Source of the DNA: JAAZMI01 sp964603615
Lineage (GTDB): Bacteria; Bacillota; Dethiobacteria; DTU022; UBA8154
Assembly: GCA_964603615.1 (NCBI GenBank)
Contig: CAZRVU010000001.1
Location: forward strand, 62,001 to 126,000
Length of the DNA: 64,000 bases
Direction of reading: 5' to 3'
The stretch's first letter is position 1, and each line of letters begins with the position of its first letter. A program made the translations under genes and the position numbers. Shown here in pieces: positions 34,970 through 44,422 of the stretch. The notes under the pieces were generated by a model that was given only the letters and a program-made list of their open reading frames with translations, did not search any database and was not told where the DNA came from.

Positions 34970-36529
34970 CTAAGCTGAAACCGTCCGTCCTTTTTTAACG
35001 GGGCCAAGGATCTCGTTGAGCTTATCTTCGGATAAGGGCTTGGAAGCAAGACTGCCTACCAGAAAACAAATAGTTGAACCGGCTACGATGATCCAGATTG
35101 CCCAACCCATACCCAACAAGTTTTTACCTACCATGTAAGAAGTGATAATGGTAGATAAAAGCCCAAAGATAATGCAAGCAATGGCACCCTCCTTGGTTGC
35201 TCTTCTCCACCAGAGCCCTAGCGTGATCGTTGGCAGAAACATGCCGCCAAAACCTGCCGCAGCCTGGCCAGTTAGCAATGCCAAAAGAGGTGGAGGATTG
35301 TAAAGCGTCCAAAGGAAAGGGACTAGTGCTACTGGGACAAGTAAAATACGGTTGAGCAGCAAGAGGGTTTGCGCTGGAATTTTTGGTGCCCAGATACCAA
35401 CGATATCGTTGGCAATATTACCGGCAATGATCATGATCATCCCGGAAAAAGTAGAAAGTGTAGCCGCAAAAACTCCAGAAACGTAAAGAGTTGTTACGGG
35501 CACACCACCGGAAGCCATGGCGATAAAGGGTGCTGCCAGATCACCCCGCCAGGGCACGATGTCAAAAAGAGCCGGGCCGAAGGCGGCACGCGCACATAAA
35601 CCGGTAGTAGCGTTGAGCATGATGGGAAAACCGGCAATGAGAAACACCGGCAACATTAACCAGAAAAAGTCAATTTTCCTGGTCATCGGTCGCATTCCAA
35701 GGAAACGGGCCACGTTGTGTGGCATCCCGGTAGCCATACTAAAGAAAAGAATAAAAGTCGAAGTAATACCGATCATATCGGAAAAAAGCTGATTGGAACC
35801 AACGCGTGGCAGATCGGGGCGTACTAGCATTAAAAGATTAGGATCTTCCGCGGCCAGGCGTGCTTCCATTCCTATTGCACCGCCGACAAATTTTAGGGCT
35901 ACAAGACCCAAGACAAAACAGGCGATCCCCAGAAGGATGCCCTGAAAACCCATGGCCCACTGTGTAGCAGTGTAGCCGCCGATAATGAGATAGATCAAAA
36001 CGACCAGTACCGCAAACAGCAGGCACCAAACTGGTGAAAGGCCTGTAACGGCATACCAAAGGGTTCCGGCTGCCTTTAACTGTCCAACCGCATAAGCAAA
36101 CATCAGGGCGGCCATGGCTGCCGCTACAAAAGTCGAGGCTACTTTGCTGTCGTAGCGCACGCGGGCAATTTCGCCCAAGGTGCGGGTATTATTCCGTGCA
36201 CTGAAATCACTCAGTTTGCGAGCGGCAAGAAAAATCGTAGGGACGATGCCAAAAATAGTCCATACCCCCGCAAACCACATTCCTGACCACCCAACGGAAT
36301 AAGTAATTCCCATCATACCCATGGTGGCCCAACCGCTTAAATAGGTTGCAGAAATGGCGCAGCCAGTAATAAAGGGGCCAATTTCACGCTTTCCAACCAT
36401 GTAGGCGTCATAAGAAGCCGCTTGCCGCCTGGCAACCACTCCTAGAATGAAACAAATCAGCAACATTAACCCCAGGCCTATAACCCCAAAAATTGTATAA
36501 GAAGTTGTCAGTTCAGGTATTGGTGTCAT
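34970..36529 (-). CDS. Sodium:solute symporter (SSS family)
   Basis: 519 residues with about thirteen membrane helices. SSS-family blocks include YMVGKREIGPFITGCAISA, LSGWATMG, GGYTATQWAMGFQG and GMPHNVARFLGM, closest in pattern to acetate/pantothenate-type carriers (ActP, PanF). It would import an organic acid with Na+; the substrate is not certain. ATG 36529 overlaps the stop of a 32-residue peptide gene (TAATG), so a longer frame from 36559 is not used. Confidence 0.88.
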   Translation of the reverse strand: MTPIPELTTSYTIFGVIGLGLMLLICFILGVVARRQAASYDAYMVGKREIGPFITGCAISATYLSGWATMGMMGITYSVGWSGMWFAGVWTIFGIVPTIFLAARKLSDFSARNNTRTLGEIARVRYDSKVASTFVAAAMAALMFAYAVGQLKAAGTLWYAVTGLSPVWCLLFAVLVVLIYLIIGGYTATQWAMGFQGILLGIACFVLGLVALKFVGGAIGMEARLAAEDPNLLMLVRPDLPRVGSNQLFSDMIGITSTFILFFSMATGMPHNVARFLGMRPMTRKIDFFWLMLPVFLIAGFPIMLNATTGLCARAAFGPALFDIVPWRGDLAAPFIAMASGGVPVTTLYVSGVFAATLSTFSGMIMIIAGNIANDIVGIWAPKIPAQTLLLLNRILLVPVALVPFLWTLYNPPPLLALLTGQAAAGFGGMFLPTITLGLWWRRATKEGAIACIIFGLLSTIITSYMVGKNLLGMGWAIWIIVAGSTICFLVGSLASKPLSEDKLNEILGPVKKGRTVSA

Positions 36530-36627
36530 TATTCTCCCCACCTCGCCATCGTTATCCATGTGCCGATAAAGGTAAATATAACGCTAGCAATCGCTACAAT
36601 CCACCAGCCAAGCCACCCGCTGGACAT
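36529..36627 (-). CDS. Symporter small accessory peptide
   Basis: 32 codons, starting ATG 36627 after AAGGAGAG and ending TAA that overlaps the symporter ATG. The peptide begins MSSGWLGWWIVAIASVIF, a single membrane helix, and ends in a short basic segment (MARWGE). Size, position and overlap fit the small accessory peptides encoded before some SSS symporters. It is too short for most gene finders. Confidence 0.75.
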   Translation of the reverse strand: MSSGWLGWWIVAIASVIFTFIGTWITMARWGE

Positions 36628-36884
36628 ATTATAATCTCTCCTTTCAGTACCTATAGAATTAATTCTTCATCTCAGGGCTTTTATTGATCTTTAATGGCGG
36701 CATCACTCCCCTATAATATTTTGTGCAATGGGCTCACCTTAATTTTGAGCAACGGGCTTTCCTTTTTCGGGGCCCGGGCCACCGGTGGTTTTCCCAAAGG
36801 TTTGGGAAGGATTTGGTAGGTCTGTTGCCCAACGAGGATCACCTTTTTTGCTGTTTCTTCTTTCACCCCCTTTTATAAAAATAT

Positions 36885-36922
36885 TTACTGCTAAGTCTTT
36901 GCTTCCCGGGCGTTAGCAGTAA
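36885..36922. promoter_or_regulatory. Perfect inverted repeat upstream of the symporter operon
   Basis: TTACTGCTAA (36885-36894) and TTAGCAGTAA (36913-36922), a perfect 10-bp inverted repeat 18 bases apart. A second short one, TTCCCAAA/TTTGGGAA, is at 36791-36808. Both lie in the 525-base divergent region between the symporter genes and cwlD. They may bind a regulator or form mRNA hairpins in the symporter leader. Confidence 0.45.
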
Positions 36923-37104
36923 TTAACAAAGTTTAATAAAGCGTAGATGTTGTTTGCTTATAATATTGCGATTTAAGTGTTGTAGAAATACAACTCTTTA
37001 GAAAATTATCACTAGTATGATAACACATCCTTGAAATAAAGGCAAGATTATTATGAAATAAATTAAGATTCAAGGATTAAAACGTTAACTCTTTTTTAGA
37101 GCCA

Positions 37105-37134
37105 GTATATTTCCGGTACTTTACACATAGGAAT
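37105..37134 (+). promoter_or_regulatory. Sigma-E-like promoter of cwlD
   Basis: GTATATT (37105-37111), a 14-base spacer and CATAGGAAT (37126-37134). cwlD is a sporulation gene under sigma-E (and sigma-G) in Bacillus, so the match is plausible. The leader would be very short. Confidence 0.45.
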
Positions 37135-37152
37135 TAAATTAAATAAAAAAAA

Positions 37153-37917
37153 GTGGGTCAGGATAGGTTGAAAAGTAAATCAAGGGTTATTTATTTACCC
37201 AGAAAAAAAATTTTATACGGACTGTTTTTCTTGAGCCTAGTTTGTTTTTTGGGTCTTTCCTTTCTATATTTACATGCTCACCTATCGATCATTAAAACGA
37301 TTGCTTCCAGCGGTATTACTGTTATCATTGATCCCGGCCATGGCGGGATCGATGGAGGGGTAAGCCGTGGGGAAGATTTGTTAGAAAAGGACATTAACTT
37401 GGATATAGCTAAGCAACTTAGATCTATGCTACAAAAGAAGGGTTATAATGTTAAAATGACCAGGGAAACAGATAAAGATGTCAGCGATCTCCTCCCTAAC
37501 GGTCCGGATACGCGTCACCGCCGGGATGTGCATGGCCGTGCCAAATTTATTAATGAAAGTGGCGGAGACTTATTTGTTAGTATTCATGTAAATGCCTGTG
37601 AAGATTCCGATACCCGGGGTGCAATAACTTTTTTTGCTCCGGATGATCCACAAAGCGAGATTTTGGCCGGGGCAATTCAGAGCAATTTAAATGCGGTAAC
37701 GAAGGTAGAACCCCGGGCAGGGGAATTTTTTCACGAAAAGACTCGCCCCGGGGATTTTTATCTTCTTCTTCACACTGGCATCCCCGGGGTTATTGTCGAG
37801 GTGGGTTTTATTACTAGCCCCAGTGATAAAAAATACTTGGCGACCAGTAGTTACCGCAGAAAACTTGCAGCAGCAATTTGTACCGGAATTGAAAGTTATG
37901 TTGAGAGCTTTAATTGA
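37153..37917 (+). CDS. cwlD: N-acetylmuramoyl-L-alanine amidase CwlD
   Basis: 254 residues. One N-terminal membrane helix (about 22-42), then Amidase_3 domain with zinc ligands: H in DPGHGG, E in LLEKDINLD, H in SIHVNA, and catalytic E in VIVEVGF. CwlD removes peptide side chains to form muramic-delta-lactam in spore cortex. The start is uncertain: GTG 37153 has no Shine-Dalgarno and TTG 37168 has only an AGGATAGG. The second amidase follows 169 bases later. Confidence 0.88.
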   Translation: MGQDRLKSKSRVIYLPRKKILYGLFFLSLVCFLGLSFLYLHAHLSIIKTIASSGITVIIDPGHGGIDGGVSRGEDLLEKDINLDIAKQLRSMLQKKGYNVKMTRETDKDVSDLLPNGPDTRHRRDVHGRAKFINESGGDLFVSIHVNACEDSDTRGAITFFAPDDPQSEILAGAIQSNLNAVTKVEPRAGEFFHEKTRPGDFYLLLHTGIPGVIVEVGFITSPSDKKYLATSSYRRKLAAAICTGIESYVESFN

Positions 37918-38086
37918 TTACAGCGTCAGAACAATAATTATTAGCCAGCACTTTTTCGATCCCTTTCTTCTCCCTCCCCCCCAATTTTTCCAGTTTTATT
38001 TCTTTTTCCTTCTCACTATTTTTACAGGTTGGAATATATTAATATGCAGGTCAAAAATGATTTAAGGCCTGCAGAAAAATGGTGAG

Positions 38087-38980
38087 GTGAGGAACCTGCC
38101 TTCTATTGTTACAAATATCCAAAAAAACCTATTCGTAACCGGAATTCCCCCCGACCGGTGTTACTCCCAGGTCATCCTGGATAGTACTAAGCCCCTTAGT
38201 TATACCTGTCAACAGCAGCACCGTAGCTATACAATTACTCTTTTCGGGGCAAGCTTAAACATGTCCGCAGGGGCAATGCACATTGATGATGGGCTCCTAG
38301 AAAAGGTTACCACCCTAGAAGCAAGGAATAATGTAAAAATCACTATTAATTTCTGCTACCCCACGATTGTGGATCGTTTTGCAGCAGCCACTCCCCCCTA
38401 CCGCCTGTTCATTAATTTCAACCGTTATTATTTAGAACAACTTTGCTGGAATAAAAAGATCATAATTGATCCCGGGCATGGAGGCAAGGATTGCGGGTTG
38501 CAAGGGCCTGTAGGCTTACAGGAAAAAGATGCTGTACTTGCCCTTGCCTACCAGTTACGTAAAGTATTTGAGCTGGCCGGTGCCAAGGTTTGGTTAACCC
38601 GCCAGGGGGACGAATTTATGCCTGCAGATACAAAAAAAGTTTCTTTACAACAACAAAAAGCTCAATTATACATAGGACTACACCTTAGAAAAGGATCTGA
38701 TGGTCAAAGTGAAGGGTTTGCCCTGGTAGTACCACCTAAGGAAAAACAGATGGAAGAACTAGCGCAAGGGATTGGAGCTATTATGGGCAAAAAATTAAAT
38801 TTGGTAAATAACGGTATCAAAATAGATAGCACACTGACGGGTTTAGGCTTACCGGCTATTGTAGTGGAAGCAGCAACAATTACACATGCCGTGGAAGAAG
38901 GCTTGTTGAGAAGCTCCCATTTTCAGTGGGGGGTGGCACAAGCCATTTTTAATGCCACGCTAAAATATTTTAAGAACTGA
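38087..38980 (+). CDS. Second N-acetylmuramoyl-L-alanine amidase, Amidase_3 type
   Basis: 297 residues. The N-terminal 120 residues are beta-rich and AMIN-like; the C-terminal part is Amidase_3 with H in DPGHGG, E in LQEKDAVL, H in IGLHLRKG and E in IVVEAAT, so zinc and catalytic residues are kept. No signal peptide or membrane helix is visible, which is odd for a cell-wall enzyme. It might act in the mother cell or be exported by another path. GTG 38087 is the only start near a purine-rich stretch. Confidence 0.78.
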   Translation: MRNLPSIVTNIQKNLFVTGIPPDRCYSQVILDSTKPLSYTCQQQHRSYTITLFGASLNMSAGAMHIDDGLLEKVTTLEARNNVKITINFCYPTIVDRFAAATPPYRLFINFNRYYLEQLCWNKKIIIDPGHGGKDCGLQGPVGLQEKDAVLALAYQLRKVFELAGAKVWLTRQGDEFMPADTKKVSLQQQKAQLYIGLHLRKGSDGQSEGFALVVPPKEKQMEELAQGIGAIMGKKLNLVNNGIKIDSTLTGLGLPAIVVEAATITHAVEEGLLRSSHFQWGVAQAIFNATLKYFKN

Positions 38981-39019
38981 CAACCGGATAAACAAGTAGT
39001 AAGTAAGGAGTAAAGAAAA

Positions 39020-39664
39020 ATGAGGCAATCTTATGCCACTTACCCTCTTTATACTGGCATATTAAAACCCCATGACGATCTTCTGAAAATAGTTGTGGAA
39101 TATACGAAAAATATCGTTGAACCAGGTGATATAATTGCTCTGGCGGAAACTGTAGTTGCAATCACCCAGGGCCGGGCTATTTTGCCGGCAGAAGTGAAGG
39201 TTTCATGTTTGGCAAGATTTCTTTGCAATTTTCCCCGCAAAGATGGCAGTTTGGCTACGCCGGAAGCAATGCAGATAGCAATTGATGAAGCTGGTAAAAC
39301 CAGGATTATTTTGGGAGCTGTTGCTGCTTTGTTTGGCAAGTTAATTGGCAAAAAAGGGTTATTTTATTATATTGCAGGTAGAGACTTAGCACGCATTGAC
39401 GACATAGCCAGAACAATGTGGCCTTTTGAAAAATATATTATTTTAGGACCACGCCATGCAGGTGAATTAGTAAAGAGAATTAAAGAAAAAACTGGCGCAG
39501 AAGCTGCAATTGTAGATGTCAATGATGCCTACCGCGTGGATGTTCTTGCTGCAACCGGGGCTATCGATTACCAAAGTCTGGTAGAAAGCCTGCTGGATAA
39601 TCCTTTTGGGAATGAAGATCAACAAACGCCGTTTGTCGTCTTAAAAAAATACAATAGCAATTAG
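39020..39664 (+). CDS. CofE-like (F420-0:glutamate ligase domain) protein
   Basis: 214 residues. Pattern of the coenzyme F420-0:gamma-glutamyl ligase domain: DIIALAETVVAITQGRA, near residue 40, and the later DDIARTMWPFEKYIILGPRHAGE block with IVDVNDAYRVDVLAATG. No F420 biosynthesis gene is seen nearby, and similar proteins occur in Clostridia next to spore amidases. It may therefore ligate glutamate or another amino acid to a different substrate. Start ATG 39020 after AAGGAG. Probably co-transcribed with the two amidases. Confidence 0.75.
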   Translation: MRQSYATYPLYTGILKPHDDLLKIVVEYTKNIVEPGDIIALAETVVAITQGRAILPAEVKVSCLARFLCNFPRKDGSLATPEAMQIAIDEAGKTRIILGAVAALFGKLIGKKGLFYYIAGRDLARIDDIARTMWPFEKYIILGPRHAGELVKRIKEKTGAEAAIVDVNDAYRVDVLAATGAIDYQSLVESLLDNPFGNEDQQTPFVVLKKYNSN

Positions 39665-39758
39665 GAAGGGCCCGCTATAGTAATTATTTGATGACCTGTT
39701 TACTATCATTAATTTGTAATTGTTTGGTCATTGTTATTTTGACTTTCATGCATCTGTT

Positions 39759-40076
39759 TTATTCTGAACTATGTTTACGTTTTGCACCTGAGTAGGAACT
39801 TTTATTTTTTCTTTTCGGATTGGAATCCTTAAAAAAATCTTCGATGGTGTTTTTTGTCCCAGAGAACAACCCAATAGCAGAAAGACCGGCAACTACACCC
39901 CAAAAAACAGCTTTTTGTGGTTCGCCAGGCGCTAGATAATAAAAACCGCAAAAAATGCCTAAAATTAAGGCCACCAGGGGCGATAATTTTCTAGGGACCC
40001 CCACCAATTTTAATAACTCCACAATCGCTAATATTACCGGTACCAGGGCTATACCAAAGACATTGAACTCTTCCAC
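39759..40076 (-). CDS. Holin-like small membrane protein
   Basis: 105 residues with three membrane helices (about 5-26, 32-50 and 56-74) and a basic hydrophilic tail rich in Lys and Ser. The segment GLSAIGLFSGTKNTI resembles phage-type holins of Gram-positive bacteria. No other phage gene is near. It could release a cell-wall enzyme; the neighbouring amidases make this worth noting. GGGAGG precedes the ATG. Confidence 0.6.
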   Translation of the reverse strand: MEEFNVFGIALVPVILAIVELLKLVGVPRKLSPLVALILGIFCGFYYLAPGEPQKAVFWGVVAGLSAIGLFSGTKNTIEDFFKDSNPKRKNKSSYSGAKRKHSSE

Positions 40077-40325
40077 TTTTTCTTTTACCTCCCTGGAATA
40101 GTCAAACCTTATTTCCTATATTTTATGTGGCAGGTAAAAGAAAAAGACCACTTCAGCTAATAATTTAGTTTTTGCTAGGTTCAGCAATTATATTTATATA
40201 AATGACAATAACGAACCAGCTATTCCTTTAATTTACCACCTGCAATCTTCCTTTTCTCCCCCGAATGGAATATAATGCTTTAAGTTAAGCCTTATTGGTT
40301 AAAGAAAAGGGGTTGTAGCATAGCC

Positions 40326-41621
40326 ATGCGTAAAAAGAGCTGCGTGGTTTTCTTCTCCGTTTTTTTATGCCTATTTTGTATAATGCTTTTTTATCGCTTT
40401 GTTCCCGCAAGCAGAACCCTGATAAACCGGATTCAGCAGCAATTTACTTTTGATTTTGAGCAAGAACATGAGCAGGCAGGAACCGGAGAACAAAATAATG
40501 TAATTGGGCCTGCTTCAGGGCCCGGCAAGCAAGAAGATGATTCTGAAGATAGGTCCACGGGTTTAATACTGGCTGCCGTAGGCGATATAATGATCCACAG
40601 TCCCCAGATTACCTCTGCTTATTTAAAAAGCGAAGACAGGTATGATTTTCAGGAAAACTATGTTTATGTAACTCCCTATTTTAAAAAAGCCGATTTTGTG
40701 CTGGGCAATTTGGAAACGACCCTTGCTGGCAAAGAATATGGTGGTTATAGCGGTTACCCGCTATTTAATTCTCCTCCGGAACTGGCCGGCGTGTTGAAAA
40801 AAAGCGGGTTTGATTTGTTAATTACTGCTAATAACCATACTTTGGATCGGGGTGAGGCTGGCATTATTAATACGATCCATAATCTTGAAGAAGCCGGGTT
40901 GGATTTCGTAGGGACAGCGCGCCATTGGGAAGAAAGAAAAAAGGGTTTTCTTTTGAACCGGAATGGTTTAAAAGTTGCTTTTTTTGCCTATACCTATGGA
41001 ACAAACGGTTTACCTGTTCCTGCTGGCAAAGATTATTTGGTCAGCCTTATAAATGAACAGCGCATGCGCGAGGATATTTTCAGGGCCAAGTATGTTGAAG
41101 ACGCCGATATTATTGTTTTTTGCATGCATTGGGGTCATGAATATCACCGCATACCTTCTGATCAGCAAAAAGAGATGGCCAGGAAACTGATTGATCTAGG
41201 TGTACATATTATTATTGGCAACCATCCCCATGTCGTGCAGCAGGTAGAAGTTTTAAAAACAGAAAAAAACACCGGGTTGGTGTTTTATTCCTTGGGTAAT
41301 TTTATATCTAATCAAAGAGAGCGCTACTGTGATACCGGAATTATTGTTTACATTAAAATTCTACCTGATTTCGATGAAGCAAATGTTTTTCATATCTCCC
41401 TTTTAGATATTGAGCCTGCCTGGGTGCATAAGCTCCGGGAAGAAGGGAGATGGCAGTATAGGATATTGCCTGTGCGTGAAGTGTTGAACACTGAACAGGC
41501 ACAGGAAGCATTCAACCTATCTGCCACAGATCGCCAGCGTGTAGCAGAAGTCTTCCAAGAAACGGAAGAAATAATATATTGGGGTTCACCCTTTGAAATG
41601 ACATTTTCAACTAGCAAATAA
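40326..41621 (+). CDS. CapA-family poly-gamma-glutamate/metallophosphoesterase-like protein
   Basis: 431 residues. N-terminal membrane anchor (about 8-26), a Glu/Gln-rich linker to about 75, then the PGA_cap domain with AAVGDIMIH, LGNLETTLAG, ITANNHTLDRG, MHWGHEY and IIGNHPHVVQ. These are the metal-binding motifs of CapA. Family members take part in poly-gamma-glutamate capsule formation, but without capB and capC nearby the function stays open. AAAGGGG lies about 14 bases before the ATG. Confidence 0.85.
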   Translation: MRKKSCVVFFSVFLCLFCIMLFYRFVPASRTLINRIQQQFTFDFEQEHEQAGTGEQNNVIGPASGPGKQEDDSEDRSTGLILAAVGDIMIHSPQITSAYLKSEDRYDFQENYVYVTPYFKKADFVLGNLETTLAGKEYGGYSGYPLFNSPPELAGVLKKSGFDLLITANNHTLDRGEAGIINTIHNLEEAGLDFVGTARHWEERKKGFLLNRNGLKVAFFAYTYGTNGLPVPAGKDYLVSLINEQRMREDIFRAKYVEDADIIVFCMHWGHEYHRIPSDQQKEMARKLIDLGVHIIIGNHPHVVQQVEVLKTEKNTGLVFYSLGNFISNQRERYCDTGIIVYIKILPDFDEANVFHISLLDIEPAWVHKLREEGRWQYRILPVREVLNTEQAQEAFNLSATDRQRVAEVFQETEEIIYWGSPFEMTFSTSK

Positions 41622-41675
41622 CGAATAAAACATTTATTGCCGGCATTGAAAGTTCGTATCGCCTTCTTCAGATAA

Positions 41676-42800
41676 TTACCCCGCGTTTTGTTTGGTAATA
41701 GATGCAGGCAGCTCGTCTACATTGAACACTTCCTTGATTACAATATTAAGTTTTTCCATCAGATTCAATTCATAGGGTTTTAAAGGTTCAAAGCCTTCCT
41801 TGTGGCCCAGGATACGTATCTTGGGCCTATAAGGAAACCCGGCCTTATTATAGGTGACAATACCTACTAGGCCATTGTTCAATCCGACAAAAGTACCAAT
41901 GGGATAAGCAGCAATATGCTGAAAAAAAATGCGTAAAATATCTGTGTCAAATTCCTCCACGGATGATTCTAAAATTTGTAAGGCGATATGGGGCTGGAAA
42001 GCCAAACGGTAGGGACGATCTGATACCAATGCATCATAAACATCCGCTACTGCACAAATGCGGGCAAAGGTATGTATCTGTTCCCCTTTTAATTTTTCCG
42101 GGTAGCCTTCGCCATTCATCCGTTCATGATGCTGGTAAATAATAAGGGCAGTTGCTGCATTAACATAGCCGCGTTGCGTTCTAAACATTTCATAGCCAAA
42201 ACGTGGATGTTTTTTGATTTCTTCAAATTCTTTCTTGGTTAACTTTCCTTTTTTATTTAGGATGTGGTTGGGGATCAATATTTTACCAAGATCATGTAGC
42301 AGTGCACCCATGCCAATATTGCGCAAGCGGGAGCGCGGTATTTGAAGGGAGATTCCAGTTGAAAGGGCCATTACCGCCACGTTGACAGAATGAGCAAAAG
42401 TATAGCTGTCAGCGGTTCGAATGTCGGCTAGATTTATGATCAGGTTAGGATTGGCTAGAAGCTGATCGATGATCTCTTGAAGAACATTTTTGATACCCTG
42501 GTTTGCGTAAATTAATTGGGGAACACTTTTATTAGGTTTATTTTTGAGCTCTATGATAAAATTGCTGATCATTTTTTTTGCTTTTTGCCTTGTTTCATCC
42601 AAAATAACATCTTCAATTTCGATATCGGGGATATTATTATCTACAATATAAATGGCAGGTATATCTAATTTTTGCAGATGTTTTATATATTCATTTTTTA
42701 TTTCAATGCCAGAATTAAGTAGTAATGTTCCCCATGAATCATATACGGCCTTGGCAACTTTCATACCTGGTTCCAGGGCCCATACTGGTACTTTTCGCAT
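41676..42800 (-). CDS. HD-GYP domain phosphodiesterase
   Basis: 374 residues. N-terminal DUF3391-like segment, then an HD-GYP domain: FAHSVNVA, LLHDLGK (about residue 168), KKHPRFGYE, IYQHHERMNGEGYP (GYP signature) and ADVYDALVSDRPYR. Such proteins hydrolyse cyclic di-GMP. The last 80 residues hold a small separate domain with PYELNLMEK. It is 22 bases downstream of gltX and may share its transcript. No response-regulator domain. Confidence 0.87.
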   Translation of the reverse strand: MRKVPVWALEPGMKVAKAVYDSWGTLLLNSGIEIKNEYIKHLQKLDIPAIYIVDNNIPDIEIEDVILDETRQKAKKMISNFIIELKNKPNKSVPQLIYANQGIKNVLQEIIDQLLANPNLIINLADIRTADSYTFAHSVNVAVMALSTGISLQIPRSRLRNIGMGALLHDLGKILIPNHILNKKGKLTKKEFEEIKKHPRFGYEMFRTQRGYVNAATALIIYQHHERMNGEGYPEKLKGEQIHTFARICAVADVYDALVSDRPYRLAFQPHIALQILESSVEEFDTDILRIFFQHIAAYPIGTFVGLNNGLVGIVTYNKAGFPYRPKIRILGHKEGFEPLKPYELNLMEKLNIVIKEVFNVDELPASITKQNAG

Positions 42801-42822
42801 TTTTTATACTTCACCTGACTCT

Positions 42823-44283
42823 CTAAAAAAAAAGTTTCTCAGTTTTTTTAAGCCGTGCTAACACTTTTTCTTTTCCCAGGAGTGATATCACGGAGAATAA
42901 ATCTGGCCCCATCGTGCGCCCGGTGACGGCCAATCTTGTGGGCAGATTGATTTTTGCCGGAGATAACTTTAGGTTTTGGCTTAAAACTTGCAACTCTGTT
43001 TTTAGGGTTTCTGTGGTAAAAGGTTCCGTATTTTTAAGAGTTTGGGTTACATTTTTCAAGACATCCCCTGTTTCTTTTAAGCGAAAATGTTTTTCTACCC
43101 CTTTTTTGTCGTAAGGATAATCTTCATCGTAAAAATAGGCTGCAGTTTCGACAATATCAGCAAGCGTTTTCACTCTATCCCGGACTAGATCGATCACATC
43201 TTCAATTTTATAGCGGCTTTTTTGGCAGGCAGTCCATATTTCTGTTTTTTTTCGAAAGAAGGGTAACACTTTTTCCGTAATGGTTTGCAACTCCATAGTT
43301 CTTAGGTAATGACCATTGAGCCAGATTAATTTATTAAGGTCGTAGATTGCGGGGTTTTTACTGACTCTTTCCAGGGAAAAAAGTTCAATTAGCTCCTTTC
43401 TGGTCATGATTTCCTGATCTTCCCCCGGCGACCATCCTAGCAGGGCCAGGTAGTTTATTAACGCTTCGGGCAGGATGCCCATTTCACGATATTCTTGAAC
43501 GGAAGTTGCACCATGTCTCTTGCTGAGCTTGCTGTGATCCGGAGCCAAGATCATGGGAACATGGGCATATTGGGGAATACTATATCCGAGCTTGTGTGCA
43601 AGAATCTGTTGGCGCGGCGTATTGGAGAGATGTTCCTCTGCCCGGATCACGTGGGTAATACCCATTTTGTAATCATCTACTACCGATGCAAAATTATAGG
43701 TCGGTAGGCCATCGGATCTGATAATAATAAAATCATCGAAATTAGTATTATCGAAAACCACTTTTCCCCTGATTATATCTTGGACCACAGTCGTGCCCTC
43801 TTGCGGTATTAAAAGCCGGATTACGTAGCTACTGCCGGCCTTTTTCTTTTCTCTTTCGGCAAGAGTGAGGTTCCGGCACCGGCCGCTATAGCGCGGGGGT
43901 TGCTTCATTTGGCGCTGTTTTTCCTTTTCGGCTTGCAACTCTTCAGCAGTACAAAAACAATAGTAGGCTTTCCCTTCTTCTAAAAGCCTCTGTGTTTCTT
44001 CCTGGTATATTGCCAGGCGTTCTGATTGGAAATAAGAATTTTTTTCTCCTTCTTTTTCTGCTTCCGGTCCTTCATCCCAATTTAATCCCAGCCATTGCAT
44101 GGAGTTGATGATCGAATTTAAAAACACGGGAGATGAACGCTGCTTGTCCGTATCATCAATCCTTAAGATCATTTTGCCTCCCTGATTGCGTGTAAAAAGC
44201 CAGTTAAAAAGGGCTGTCCGAACCCCCCCAATATGCAACTCTCCGGTTGGGCTGGGGGCAAAACGCACCCTAACATTCTCCAT
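42823..44283 (-). CDS. gltX: Glutamyl-tRNA synthetase
   Basis: 486 residues, class I synthetase charging tRNA-Glu. HIGH motif in SPTGELHIGGVRTALFN, LRIDDTD, zinc-type CFCTAEEL...C, KLSKRHGA (KMSKS loop) and an anticodon-binding C-terminal helical region. Bacteria without GlnRS also use it to charge tRNA-Gln. It does not sit beside cysS, as it does in Bacillus. GGGGTG precedes the ATG. Confidence 0.96.
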   Translation of the reverse strand: MENVRVRFAPSPTGELHIGGVRTALFNWLFTRNQGGKMILRIDDTDKQRSSPVFLNSIINSMQWLGLNWDEGPEAEKEGEKNSYFQSERLAIYQEETQRLLEEGKAYYCFCTAEELQAEKEKQRQMKQPPRYSGRCRNLTLAEREKKKAGSSYVIRLLIPQEGTTVVQDIIRGKVVFDNTNFDDFIIIRSDGLPTYNFASVVDDYKMGITHVIRAEEHLSNTPRQQILAHKLGYSIPQYAHVPMILAPDHSKLSKRHGATSVQEYREMGILPEALINYLALLGWSPGEDQEIMTRKELIELFSLERVSKNPAIYDLNKLIWLNGHYLRTMELQTITEKVLPFFRKKTEIWTACQKSRYKIEDVIDLVRDRVKTLADIVETAAYFYDEDYPYDKKGVEKHFRLKETGDVLKNVTQTLKNTEPFTTETLKTELQVLSQNLKLSPAKINLPTRLAVTGRTMGPDLFSVISLLGKEKVLARLKKTEKLFF

Positions 44284-44394
44284 ATATTAACACCCCGTCT
44301 CTTATTCTATTATAAACCTAATTTCTTTTTTTTCCAACAAAATCCTGCATAATTTGATTAGAAGAGCAGAAAGGCTTGTCTTATCCGTCAAAAA

Positions 44395-44420
44395 GGAAAC
44401 CTCTCTAAAGAGAGGTTTCC
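44395..44420 (-). terminator. Terminator after the DUF1657 gene
   Basis: Perfect 12-bp stem (GGAAACCTCTCT with AGAGAGGTTTCC) and a T tract on the minus strand. Confidence 0.8.
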
Positions 44421-44422
44421 CA

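Noticed and set aside
39759..40076. A prophage remnant suggested by the holin-like gene
   Set aside because: No integrase, capsid, tail or attachment site is nearby, and the flanking genes are chromosomal.
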